A DNA stretch of 64,000 nt from Amaurobius ferox (taxonomy: Eukaryota; Arthropoda; Arachnida; Araneae; Amaurobiidae): NCBI GenBank assembly GCA_951213105.1, contig OX578140.1, positions 31,656,018 through 31,720,017 on the forward strand, given 5' to 3'. Positions 47,328 through 59,040 of the stretch are shown here, piece after piece; within the stretch, counting starts at the first letter, position 1; every line of letters starts with the position of its first letter. A model generated the notes under the pieces. That model saw only the letters and a list, made by a program, of their open reading frames with translations. It searched no databases and was not told the origin of the DNA. Made by a program: the position numbers and the translations under genes.

Positions 47328-49308
47328 CAAGAAAGATCAATCATGCATAAGCATTGATTATGAAACACTTTCCAACTGAAATGTAATTTCATTTAAAAAT
47401 TTCTAAAATGTGATTCATTCAGTGGTAATATCTTTTACATTATCACAGTACTACAGTAATTTATTATACTTAAATATTTAAAACTGTATCGAAATATAAA
47501 TCATCTGATTCTTTATGCAAAATCAATGAATATTTCATTCATATAACTTGTATTCCAGACTCCAGAGCTAAATAATTTTGTGTGAAAAAAATTCAGCAAT
47601 TCTTATGTAATTCATCTTACAATCGCTTGAGATATTTGCATTCTGCATATGTTAAAATTAGGCTTCCTTGAAGAAATAATAAAAGTTTAGGGATCATTTA
47701 AAATCACAACTATTGTAATTGCATAGGCACGGAATTTAGATACACAGATAATACACAGATAATATATATGTGTATGTGTATGTACTCAAAGTATTGGAAT
47801 CGTGCCGAAGATCGGAACTCGAATTTTCAAAGTATCTACACGTTTTGGGACTTCTAGAACACGAAAAACTACTTTTAGGAAGACGTCTGTGTGTGTAAGG
47901 GTGTATCTGTGTATGTTTCTGTGTGTCTGTGTGGATATTACATCCACTCTAATTGAAAAACTAATGGACCGAATTTCATACAATTTGGTAGGTATGTTTT
48001 TTGTGGGAAATCCTGATGTTCATTAGATTATAGTACGATTCGTAATAAAAGAATCTGCCTTCTTTGCGAAATGGCCGCAGAAATTGCCTTTATCCAGTCT
48101 AGCTAAAAACTAATGAACCAAATTTAACAAAATTTGGAGTATAATATTTCAATAACCTACAAGTGATTTATATACCAAATTTAACAAAATTTTGTATATA
48201 AATCATTTGTAGGTTATTCGACTACGATTCGGGAAAAAGGAACGGGCTATTTTTGCGAAATGGCCAGCAAAAATCGTTATATATAAAAATAAAAGACTAC
48301 GTGTGCTCAATTATATCAATTAAATTCCTATTTTATATATGATTTTTGACAACAAAAAGAATATGACTAACCCCATTACTCTAGGACTAGCCGTTCTTGA
48401 GATATTCTAGTTTTTTCGCGTTTTCGCTACGCCACCTTTGACAATAAGTTCAGCTATCAAATGAGAACTTAATTTAAGTTTAACGTGCAAATTCAATGTC
48501 ATTTAAAATACTTATGTTGTGCAGATAATCTCAAATTATCATTGAATAAATAAAGAGAACGAATATGAGTCTGCAGGGAAAGACATGTGCTGTCCACATT
48601 AGAATTTTTAACAATATTACACCAATGATTTATAGAAGTGAACGGGGATTATTTTCAGGCCATTTCGAAAAAAATGTATGATCTATATTTAAAGATCCAT
48701 CAAATTTTTGTCGAATAAAATGTTCAACAAATTTAAGCTGTGTACCAAATTTTAACTCTCTAGGACGTAGGAAAGTGCATTTAAAATGCCATCAATTAAA
48801 TTTATCATGAAGAGTTATATAAAATTTAAAAAAAATGAAAAATTGTTATCTACCAAATTTATTTTAAAATATGAAGCCACTCCCATATGCAAAACGTTTA
48901 AACAAATGGAGATATTTATTATATAATATCTCTCTCTTTTCTTTCTGGAAGATATCCCAAAGTCAGAATTTAATTGAATTTGTTTTTTTCCCTATATTAA
49001 ATAATTTTTTTAATTAAAAAACTACTTAACATATTTTACTGAATTTTCTTTTATATATTCTATGGGATAATGTGAATATTTCCTAAAAATTTCGAAGCAA
49101 TTGGTGAATTTTAAATTTACTTAAAAAATGTTTGAAAAATTAGGTCCCATAGGGTTCAATGTATTTCATTTTTTCAAACCGGGTTCAATAAAAAACTAAT
49201 TGGGTGATATTATTTATTTATATTCCCATAGGTCCTACAGACCGTCTGAACAACATACTAAAATTTCATTTTGATAAACTCATTTTTACGGCAGTTATCG
49301 TGCTAACG

Positions 49309-49350
<42 letters not shown>

Positions 49351-49396
49351 ATGAACAAAGTCATAAACACTTTTCAACTTTGTTGTAAAGTGTTAA
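47328..49396 (+). mobile_element. Family G element, copy G2, with nested family B element
   Basis: Starts CAAGAAAGATCAATCATGC, ends with (GACA)n at 49308-49350 and the AACACTTT/AAAGTGTT hairpin. A minus-strand family B element sits at 47787-48606. The insertion lies in a run of five A in the retroelement arm, as shown by the uninterrupted left arm. Confidence 0.8.
47787..48606 (-). mobile_element. Family B element B3 nested in G2
   Basis: From CAAAGTATTGGAATCGTGCC through the GTGTGTCTGTGTGG tract, two GGCCATTTCGCAAA modules, to TGCAGGGAAAGACATGTGCT. The 3' hairpin is worn: only AAAGTATTGG remains. In the middle (48163-48222) is a near-perfect inverted repeat ending ACCTACAA. Confidence 0.75.
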
Positions 49397-50003
49397 AAAT
49401 GATTCTATATTTATTAAGGAAGCAATAACAGAAAATTATCCTTTAATATTTATTTGTCAGTGTTACAATGTGGTACATAGTAAAGTTTTCGATGCGTTCA
49501 GTAAGGATTTTGGCAACACCTTTATTTCAGGAAATAAAATGGCATCGATACAGCGAGGAACTATTTAAGCGTGTAAAATTGACGTGAGTGATTTGGATGG
49601 AAGTAAGGTATTTGTATTTGTAGTTCGTATATTTTAAGTAGGTTTAGTTTTGTGTCGTTTCATTTATATTGCTCTTATGTTGGGGGATTTTTTCATTTTA
49701 CGTTTGATATATACTTCGTATGGGCGTCTTCTGTTTCGACGTTGTACTGAATTTAACCGCAGGTAATGCATGGCTCCGTGAGTGTTGCCATTGGTGGAAA
49801 AGTCGACTTGTAAACGGGAACTAGGGGTCACAATCCCCCTAGGCCTTTTATGTATTACCTGTTGGCTGACTTCATGTCCAATCTTTCAATTTTTACTATT
49901 ATACTTTTCTAGGCTATTTAAAGCTGCATTGCGCTTATTGGTCTAGATAACTGTTTTTGTACTGTTTGTACTATGGTAGATTCTGTTATATGACATTCTA
50001 TAT

Positions 50004-50021
50004 AATGTATATATATATGTA

Positions 50022-50074
<53 letters not shown>

Positions 50075-50110
50075 GTATATATATATATATATATATAGTG
50101 TATATATATA
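50004..50110. repeat. (TA)n microsatellite with ATGTATA breaks
   Basis: About 100 bases of TA interrupted by TGTATA. Lies just outside the right arm of the palindromic element, as another TA run lies outside the left arm. Confidence 0.95.
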
Positions 50111-52079
50111 TGTGCAAAGCATGAAATTTTTCATTTGATAATCTATAAATCCTGAAATGTTGATTATAATATTTTTAGACAATTGAATAGAGTTACAGGA
50201 TGTGATGAAGCAATCCCATATCTTTCTATACGTAACCCAGGGAGGAAAAAAGGCAATTGTAATGTACTTGAAATGTATATAATGGTTTTGGTATTATGTA
50301 TATAGCTATGTCTCTGCACAGACGAAATTGGGATTTTTGGCGCCGGTGTTTAGTATGCGCACTTGACATGGATTGTAAATAATCAGAGAATTAATTGCAG
50401 CAAAATGTCAAAGTTGAGCTACAAATCTCTGAAAATTTATAGCCCTGTCAGGTGTGGCTCGCATCGGGGTCCGATCCTTGGACCACCTGGTTTGTAGAAA
50501 GTCCTCCGGTTCTTGAATTTTAGTGGAGAGCATAAAAAATGAGCGTCTTTTCGCTAACCAATGGTGTGAAGCATATTTGGACTGCCTTTTTTTATTGCGC
50601 TTGGGAAACAGCGAATGGCAATTGGGGGACTTCCTCCCTTTTTTTGTCGTTCCCCTTGTTTTAAAATTTCTGGAAGTTTTTAGAAAAATGTTAAAAATTC
50701 AGATGCCTTTTTGATTTCGAGAGAATAGAACTCCAAGTGCGTGGCACTTGTGTTTTTTGTGAAGCCCGATCCGGCATACATTTTAGGCACGGTATCCGTG
50801 CCCCCTATCTAGGGCGGCCAATGCTTTCTGCTAGGATCCGACGTCATGGTCCAGTGATGTATGGCGACTCGTAGCCAAAACGAGCCAGAACCTAAAACAG
50901 CGTGAGAGCGCAATTCTTCGGGCGGTGGCGACCAGTGAAGTAAAGAAGTCGTCATTTTTTTTGGTGTCGCAGGGCAACAAAGCTCTGCCTCTAAACGGCG
51001 TGGTGTGGGACCTTTGCTCCCTTAGCTACATTCAAGCCGTGGCAACTGTGGCACTGCATGGACGGAGTGTTTGTGGAGCATCAATCCCTGGCTCCTATGC
51101 AGCAGACGAACGTCAACTGGGTGTCATCGAATGGATTCAGTGAGGTCCGTGGCAGATAAATTCTACTGAAACGTAATTGCTCTTGACTTATGGTAGCGCC
51201 TGTACGCAAGTTCTCACGATCCGCTGGGCCTAAGCCAACGTTAGGAGGTGGAGAATTCCCTGTCTCAACCTTAGCCGGTCTGATCCTGCTGACGAGGATA
51301 GTTTGCGAATTTGCTCTTGACTTTATGGTAGCGCCTGTACGCAAACTTTTATGAGTTTCTAGGCGTAAGCCAACGTTAAGAGGAGGAGAATTGAAGTAGA
51401 CAATGTTCCCATCTCCAATTAAATCCTTGTCTGAACTTTCGTCACCTGTTTAACCTCAACCGAGCTGCTCAGACTGCCAGTGATATTTATGAAAAGTCCA
51501 ATACTGAATTAACCATTCAAATAATATTACCACCCATTTCCAATGTGCAGAGGGATTGCTGCCAGCACCCATTTGAGTGTCATTTCTTCTGTAATGAAGG
51601 TATGGAATTATATTTGATTTTAAATGTTTTATAAGTAATGTGTAACAGTATTTTGATGTGATCTACAGTGTTTAAGGGTAACTTTAAGCTTCATGGGCTA
51701 TTCGCCCAATGAACTTTGTTTTCTTTAAAAGTAATTAAAGGCAAGTTTTGGATAATTAAAAAAAAACATACAAATTAATGTAAAATTAACCGTACACCCC
51801 GAGGTCAAGCTTGGGTAATTGGGAAGTATTTGTAAATGTGTTTATTTGTTATTAGTGTTCATTGATATTTCATGTGTTCTTTTAATAAATTGTTAAGTGA
51901 CCACAAAAAGGAAGTGATTCTTTAATTAGGGAATGCAATGTACTTAGGTCCAATCGGACCCCACTATACGAAACGCGGTTGAGCTGAGTGAAACTATCGG
52001 TGAGTAATATTTAGTGTATTTATGTGTTCTATTTTTATATTTATTGGTAAAATTCACCTCACCACACAGGAATTAAATG
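50111..52079. other. Unclassified GC-richer stretch with an internal duplication
   Basis: Less AT-rich than its surroundings. A segment of about 85 bases (TTGCTCTTGACTTATGGTAG, CGCCTGTACGC, TAAGCCAACGTTAGGAGGTG) occurs at 51175-51256 and again at 51308-51392. GGTCCGATCCTTGGACC near 50470 and GGTCCAATCGGACC near 51940 are small hairpins with related bases. It may be an old LTR element (TTTTGGCGCCGG near 50336 resembles a primer site), but no coding domain was found. Confidence 0.45.
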
Positions 52080-54150
52080 GTAATATTTTATTAATATTAA
52101 AATGGAAATAGTCTGTTTTAACATATAAATTAGTAACTATCCTATTAGTTGGTTCAATAATTAGATTTAAATCCAAAAAATTAACACTATTACTAATAGA
52201 GGCTTCATTGGGAATTAATATTCAAAATTATTCAGATAGAAATCTGTACTTATGGCATAGTTGTCAGTAAATACTAAACAAATCAGATCATCAATATATA
52301 TGTAAAATTTTACAATCATTTGAAATAAAAGTATTTTCATAATGATAAAGATATAAATTAGCTAACATACTGCTACTATACAGCCGCCTTGTGAAACCCT
52401 AGAAACTTGTAGATATAATTTATTACCTTGAAAAATATAATTATTGAATAGTACAAAGTGGAGAAGTTTAGGAAAAATTTTAAATTTAATAAGATTAAAA
52501 TGATTAGTAATAAAGGCGTTATAAAGAGCTAAAAAGCATCATAAAAATCAGTAATATTAATATTATTGAAAAAGATCTTTAAAGTCAAATGTTTGAAAAT
52601 CTATCGTTTTACCAAGGGATGTTAATTTATTCTTTAATTCGTTACTGTTATTTAGAATAAAGTATTTATTATGTACTGGAATAACTTAAACTATCATTCA
52701 GTACATTTAAAATATTAAGTAGTAATTTGCTAGAAGTAGTAGAATATGTATTATAATCACTAGTTACAATTCTAAATTCAATAGGATTTTTAAGAAATTT
52801 AGGAATAAACACATCAATATATGGAAATTTCAAAAATTTATAATTAATAATTAAATCACTATACATATTGATTATCTTCTGTTTGATACTAATTATAGGG
52901 TGTGAATCCAGTTTAAATAGACTATTATTTTTTAAATAATCTAACAGAAATTGCATATAGAATTTTTTACAGATAATAGCAGAATTATTAGAGGCTTTAT
53001 AAAAGTAAGTAATAACAAAAGATTTTTGTAAATCAATAATAGATTTTTTAAATTATCAATAGCATATATAGATCTAGGCAATTTAATACTACTAGTAGTA
53101 TTTTTAATAAATTTTAACAAAGTAAATTTCCACATGTTAAATGCCTCTAATGGCAGAGCATATTTACAAGCTAATTTATAAATATATTTATCAAGGTTAA
53201 GATTAATTGACTTTAATACATTAGAAAAGTTGTTACAAGATTGTAACCTGAATTTAGTACCAAAGAACATAACAGTTCTTAAAGAGTCGTCTTTAACTAT
53301 GCCTAAGTCTCCTGTAACATTATGACCCAAATGTGGATTAATATAATTAGCATTATTGTCATTTTTGCAAATACAATCATTATCTAAATTAGACATGGAA
53401 TCTATATCTATAGAGAGAGAGTTATAAATCTCATTGTAATTAAAAATTGCTCTTCCGATAGACTAATTGTGTTTAAAACTCTTAGAAATATTCAAATCCT
53501 TAATAGGCAATAAATGATTAAACTTATTAAATAAATCCCTAAAATGCATATTATTATAGATAGGGTGTTCAAAAAAATTACACAATAAGAAATAGAAGAA
53601 CTATTGTTATTTCGAAATTGATTAAGATTTAATTTTAAATACTTTGATTTAGTAATGAGCAAATCATAAAAAATATGATTAAAATGTTCATTTGTTAGAT
53701 TTAATTTGAAGAAAATGGCATAAACGTTCTTTAAATGTTTTTTCTTAACCGCAAATATCCATGATTTTATTAATTTCCATTGATAAGTGCTATTAAATTG
53801 ATGATGTAAACATTTAATCTCAGCTTTATAACCATGATGCTTGTAACTTCTTTTACCACGTTTTAGTTTTTTGTCTAAAGCAGAGTTTCTATATTTCAAA
53901 TAGGGATTCAAAAAAGGTGATTAAAAATAGAATATTTATTATCTACAAAATTATTTTTTACAATATTACCATTTAGATATAATAGAATTAATCCATATGG
54001 AAAAAGAGTAAAATTTGATTTAATATAGAAGTTTTCATCGTATCAGCTAGATTAGTTTTTATATCCAAAACATGTATATTAATACTTTCAAAACCATGTT
54101 AAGCAAAGTGTTTATATTCAGTTTTATAAGAAGTAGGAAGAAAATTATTG
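52080..54150 (-). pseudogene. Second Penelope-like reverse transcriptase, decayed
   Basis: Pieces in order on the minus strand: 53911-53492 (RGKRSYKHHGYKAEIKCLHH, basic N-terminal part); 53396-52941 with DCICK, GHNVTGDLGIVKDDSLRTVM and FGTKFRL, the RT N-terminal signature; 52956-52669 with IPKFLKNPIEFRIVTSDYNT and SSKLLLNIL; then, in shifted frames, TIDFQTFDFKDLF (motif A), VSRVSQGGC (motif B), a LANLYLYHYE block, IYIDDLICL (motif C) near 52270, and NFLDLNLII...YVKTDYFHFNI. At least four frame changes and several stops. Related to, but clearly different from, the copy at 46.3 kb. Confidence 0.7.
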
Positions 54151-54619
54151 AGGATTTATTTGTTGGCTATATATATATATAATTAAAAATGTATATAAAA
54201 AAGCAAAAACTATGCATTAACTACCCTAATAACTAATAACCCATCCCTTGCACAGTTGTTACTGTTAAGTGTTAACCTAAGTAACATAGACCAATACAAA
54301 TTGGATAAAATTAGTGGATAACTTATCAATAAAAAGGGTTAAAGGGTTTGAAATAGTTAAGGATGGAATAAGAATATATAATCGAAAAAAGACATGAGTA
54401 TAAAATTATACAAAATTTCATTAATAGTATATAATTATTTATAAAAATATATATAAATATATGAAAGAGCATACAAGGCAAAATAAGTTAGCTATTATGG
54501 TGATCAAAAAGGAACTTATAGGAAATATAAAAACATGTATAAAATAATACTAGCATATTATATCGAGGCAGCTCTAATTCCCCACAAGTTGATCAGATAT
54601 AAAAACGGCGACTATGAAA
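54151..54619. other. Unassigned AT-rich gap
   Basis: 470 bases between the Penelope-like pseudogene and the family B array. Nothing recognised. Confidence 0.5.
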
Positions 54620-57600
54620 ACAATCTGATGTAGGCAGCACATGACTTTCCCTGCAGACTTATATCCACGTTCTCTTTATTTAAATTAAATTTATTTCACT
54701 TTTAATTTAATTTTCGTTCTCAGTCGGTAACCGGACTTTTCATAGGTGGCGTAGAGAAAATACGAAAAACTAAAATATCTCAAAAATGGCTAGTTCTAGT
54801 GTAATGGGGTTGGTCTTATTCTTTTCGTCGTTAAAAATTACGTATTAAACGAGCATTTAATGGATATATTTGAGTATATCTAGTTCTTTTGTTTAGATTT
54901 TGACGATTTTTGCAGACCATTTTGAAACAAAAAAGGCAGGTTATTTTTTTTCGAATCGTACCAAAATCTAATCAACACTAGGGTAAACCACAAGTGACTC
55001 ATCTACAGAATTTTGTGAATTTCGGTCCATTAGTTTTTCAGTTAGAGTGTATACAAGCTTTTGTGGGCCATTTCGCAAAAGAAGGCGAGTACTTTTATCC
55101 CAAATCGTAGCCAAAATGAATCAGCACCAGACTCGCTCACAAGTGACTTACCTACCAAATTTTGTCAGATTCGGTCCATTAGTTTTTTAGTTAGAGTGGA
55201 TACAAAATCTGCACAGACAGACAGACAGACAGACACACAGAAACACAAACAGACAGACACACACACACAGACATCACGTTAAAAATGGTTTTTCATATTC
55301 TAGAGGTCTTGAAACGTGTAGATCCGTCGAAAACTCGAGTTGCGATTTTCGACATGATTCCAATACTTTCCCTATACATTGCCATGTATTGCAGGGAAAG
55401 TAAAAATCTGATGTGGCAGCACATGACTTTCCCTGCAGACTTATATTAACGTTCTCTATATTTTAATTAAATTTATTTCACTTTTAATTAAATTTTCGTT
55501 CTCATTCGATAACCGGACTTATTTTCAAAGGTGGCGTAGAGAAAATACGGAAAACTAAAATATCTCGAGATCGGCTAGTCCTAGTGTAATGGGGTTGGCC
55601 TTATTATTTTCGTCGTTAAAAATTACGTATTAAACGAGCATTTAATGGATATATTTGAGTATACCTAGTTCTTTAGTTTGGATTTTGACGATTTTTGCGG
55701 GCCATTTTGCAAAAAAAGGCAGGTTATTTTTTTCCAAATCGTACCAAAATCTAATCAGCACCAGGATAACCCACAAGTGACTCTTCTACCGAATTTTGTG
55801 AAATTCGGTCCAGTAGTTTTTCAGTTCGAGTGGTTACAAGCTTTTGCGGGCCATTTCGCAAAAAAAAAAGCGGGTTCTTTTATTCCGAATTGTACCCAAA
55901 ACTAATCAGCACTAAATTAGCCCACAAGTGACTTACCTACCAAGTTTTATGAAATTCGGTTAATTACTTTTTTAGTTAGAGTGGATACAAAATCTGCACA
56001 GACAGACACACAGACACACAGACAGACACACAGACAGACACACAGACACACACACACAGACGTCACGCTAAAAATAGTGTTTTCGTATTCTAGAGGTCTC
56101 GAAACGTGTAGATCCGTAGAAAACTCGAGTTACGATTTTCGGCATGATTCCAATACTTTCCCTATACATTACAAAGTATTGCAGGGAAAGTAAAAATCTG
56201 ATGTGGGCAGCACATGACTTTCCCTGCAGACTTATATTAACGTTCTCTATATTTTTATTAAATTTATTTCACTTTTAACTCAATTTTCGTTCTCATTCGG
56301 TAACCGGACTTATTTTCAAAGGTGGCGTAAAGAAAATACGGAGAACTAAAATTTCTCAGGAACGGCTAGTCCTAGTGTAATGGGGTTGGTCTTATTATTT
56401 CGACGTTAAAAATTACGTATTAAACGAGCATTTAATAGAAATATTTGAGTATACCTAGTTCTTTAGTTTAAGTTTTGACGATTATTGAGGGCCATTTTGC
56501 AAAAAAAGGCAGGTTGTTTTTTTCCGAATCGTATCAAAATCTAATCAGCACCAGAATAACCCACAAGTGACTCTTCTACCGAATTTTGTGAAATTCGGTC
56601 CAGTAGTTTTTCAGTTAGAGTGGATACAAGCTTTTGCCGGCCATTTCGCAAAAAAAGGCGGGTTCTAATCGTACCCAAAACTAATCAGCACTAAATTAGC
56701 CCACAAGTGACTTACCTACCAAATTTTATGAAATTCGGTTAATTACTTTTTTAGTTAGAGTGGATACAATATCTGCACAGACAGACAGACAGACACACAG
56801 ACACACAGACAGACACACAGTCACACACACAGACGTCACGCTAAAAATAGTGTTTTCGTATTCTAGAGGTCTCGAAACGTGTAGATCCGTCGAAAACTCG
56901 AGTTGCGATTTTCGTCATGATTCCAATACTTTCCCTATACATTTAAATGTATTGCAGGGAAAGTAAAAATCTGATGTGGGCAGCACATGACTTTCCCTGC
57001 AGACTTATATTAACGTTCTCTATATTTTAATTAAATTTATTTCACTTTTAATTAAATTTTCGTTCTCATTCGATAACCGGACTTATTTTCAAAGGTGGCG
57101 TTGAGAAAATACGGAAAACTGAAATATCTCGAGAACGGCTAGTCTAGTGTAATGGGGTTGGTCTTATTATTTTCGTCGTTAAACATTACGTATTAAACGA
57201 GCATTTAATGGATATATTTGAGTATACCTAGTTCTTTAGTTTGGATTTTGACGATTTTTGCGGGCTATTTTGCAAAAAAAGGCAGGTTATTTTTTTCCGA
57301 ATAGTACCAAAATCTAATCAGCACCAGGATAACCCATAAGTGACTCTTCTACCGAATTTTGTAAAATTCGGTCCAGTAGTTTTTCAGTTAGAGTGGATAC
57401 AAGCTTTTGCGGGCCATTTCGCAAAAAAAAGCGGGTTCTTTTATTCCGAATCGTACCCAAAACTAATCAGCACTAAATTCGCCCACAAGGGACTTACGTA
57501 CCAAATTTTATGAAATTCGGTTAATTACTTTTTTAGTTAGAGTGGATAAAAAATCTGCACAGACAGACACACAGACAGACACACAGACACACAGACAAAC

Positions 57601-57626
57601 ACACAGACATACACACCGACGTCACG
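54620..57626 (+). mobile_element. Head-to-tail array of four family B elements
   Basis: Units 54620-55402, 55403-56192, 56193-56965 and 56966-57626 (783, 790, 773 and 661 bases; the last cut by Tc1). Each begins AAAATCTGATGTGGGCAGCA directly after the 3' hairpin of the unit before (ACTTTCCCTATACAT / ATGTATTGCAGGGAAAGT). Each holds two copies of a roughly 165-bp module (GGGCCATTTCGCAAAAAAGG, AATCAGCAC, CCCACAAGTGACT, AAATTCGGTCCATTAG), a CAGACAGACACA tract and AAACGTGTAGATCCGTCG. Neighbouring units differ at scattered sites. Confidence 0.85.
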
Positions 57627-58790
57627 GGTGGCGTCGTATTCAGGATTGAATACGACGACGTACACCGTCAATGAGATGGTCAATGGTGTGCTGAGAAATG
57701 GCATTCCACACAGCATGCAATTGGGCTTGTAACTGAACATGGTTTGCTGGAATTGGGAGTTCTCTTAATCGGCGACATCCTACTGTAAAATCTGTCCATG
57801 CCTGGTTGACAGATATGGCTGTACCACAGGTTTCACAATGTCAGAGACGTATCGTTGTGCCGTGATACTGCCAGAAACGTGGACCAAAGATGTTCGTCCA
57901 CCGAATGTTATAGCGCCCCAAACGATGGTACCACTTTGGGGGGGGGGGGCGACTGATAGAAGAAGCTTCCTAGTGACGTTGTTGAAAGCGCCGCCGTACG
58001 CGAGCACGGCCATCTGGCATATCAAAATAGAATCATGATTCATCCGTGAATAGAATGTCTCGCCATTCTGTCGACCAATTGCGTCTCATTTGATACCACT
58101 GGAGACGACGTAACCGGTGAAGGCGTTGAAAAGGTAGATATGGAAAAGGTCGTCTACCTCAGAGTCCTACATCAGGCAAACAGTTTCGAATTGTTTGCGT
58201 CGAAACCACGTTACCTGTAAACGACGTAACCGGTGAAGGCGTTGAAACTGTAGGTGTCAAAATAGTCGTCTACCTGGGAGTCTTGCGTCATGCAAACGGT
58301 TTCAAATTATTTGCGACGAAACCACGTTACCGGTAGTGTGAGATAAATGTCGTTGTAACACGGTTGCTGTGGTAAACGGTTCCCGCACAAAGCTTCTCAG
58401 AAGCAAACGATTTTCACGTAGTATGGTATACCTGGAAGCTTCACTGCCTGAGTTTCGTGTCGGTTCGTTGTCTCTCACGAACCATAACACACCGTTGAAC
58501 TGTGGTTACATCACGACCCAATAGTTTAGCGATCCTTTAAAGGCTCAATTCACTCTCACGTAAAACAATGATTTGTTGCCTTTCCAGTTGACAACAACTG
58601 AGCGCATGCATCAACATCAACATAGTCTTGGCATACCGTGATGATTTTTACAACCTGAAACCTGTGACGCTACGATTTAGCCGTGACATCGCTCCTCCTT
58701 GACCCGAGGCTTTTATGCTACTCAGCAAGGTGTTACGTCACTATGCGTAACGAAACTCTGATCATCTGCATATCGTGTCTTGTTGTTTTC
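57627..58790 (-). pseudogene. Tc1-type transposase, dead, with deletion and internal duplication
   Basis: Minus strand. N-terminal helix-turn-helix remnants at about 58600-58480 (SLRIAKLLGRDVTTVQR-like, broken). The catalytic part starts at about 58075: EWRDILFTDES, then a stop where Trp is expected, then FYFDMPDGRA. GTIVWGAITFGGRTSLVHV and ITAQRYVSDIVKPVVQPYLS follow (57930-57800). The stretch with the second Asp and the Glu is deleted; the end, WNAISQHTIDHLIDGVRRR in shifted frames near 57660, remains. About 120 bases with ACGTAACCGGTGAAGGCGTT occur twice (58110-58210 and 58217-58330). It ends the family B array. Confidence 0.8.
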
Positions 58791-58879
58791 ATTGCCATAT
58801 TTACATAAAACTACACCTACAACTTTATAGTGTTGCGATTTCAGTTATGAGCAATGTATATTGAAACCCTTTGTTAGCC

Positions 58880-59040
58880 AGATAGGTCTCTCATTGAGCA
58901 TATCTAGGGCATGCTGGAACGCCAACTGCAGCCATCACCAAATATCAGGAAGCTGGAGATGCAACTGCAAAACACTTGGCACAATCTGTCACATAGAATG
59001 CAATAACTGTTTAATTTGATTCCACGCCGCACCGTAAATA
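58880..59040 (+). pseudogene. C-terminal remnant of another Tc1-type transposase
   Basis: Plus strand: SLIEHI, a stop for Trp, GMLERQLQPSPNIRKLEMQL, QNTWHNLS and, after another stop, LIPRRTVNMSEC. This matches the usual Tc1 ending (PIEH.WD.L.RR...P.N...L...L...W..IP) and holds the Glu. Opposite strand to the neighbouring Tc1 copy, so it is an independent insertion. Confidence 0.7.

Larger units (their letters stand above)
45964..49902. mobile_element. Palindromic Penelope-like retroelement with nested G2
   Basis: Left arm 45964-46849 is the reverse complement of 46958-47327 plus 49397-49902; the right arm is interrupted by G2. Without G2 the arms are about 885 and 876 bases. The spacer 46850-46957 is unique. 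Both arms start at the outside with TATAATAGTAAAAATTG-type sequence near TA runs and include a GGGAACTAGGGGTCACAATC block before the coding part. Arms differ by few bases, one difference being a 9-base gap near 46830. Confidence 0.8.

Noticed and set aside
50330..52079. Complete LTR retrotransposon
   Set aside because: One primer-site-like sequence and a short duplication were seen, but no pair of terminal repeats and no gag or pol domains.
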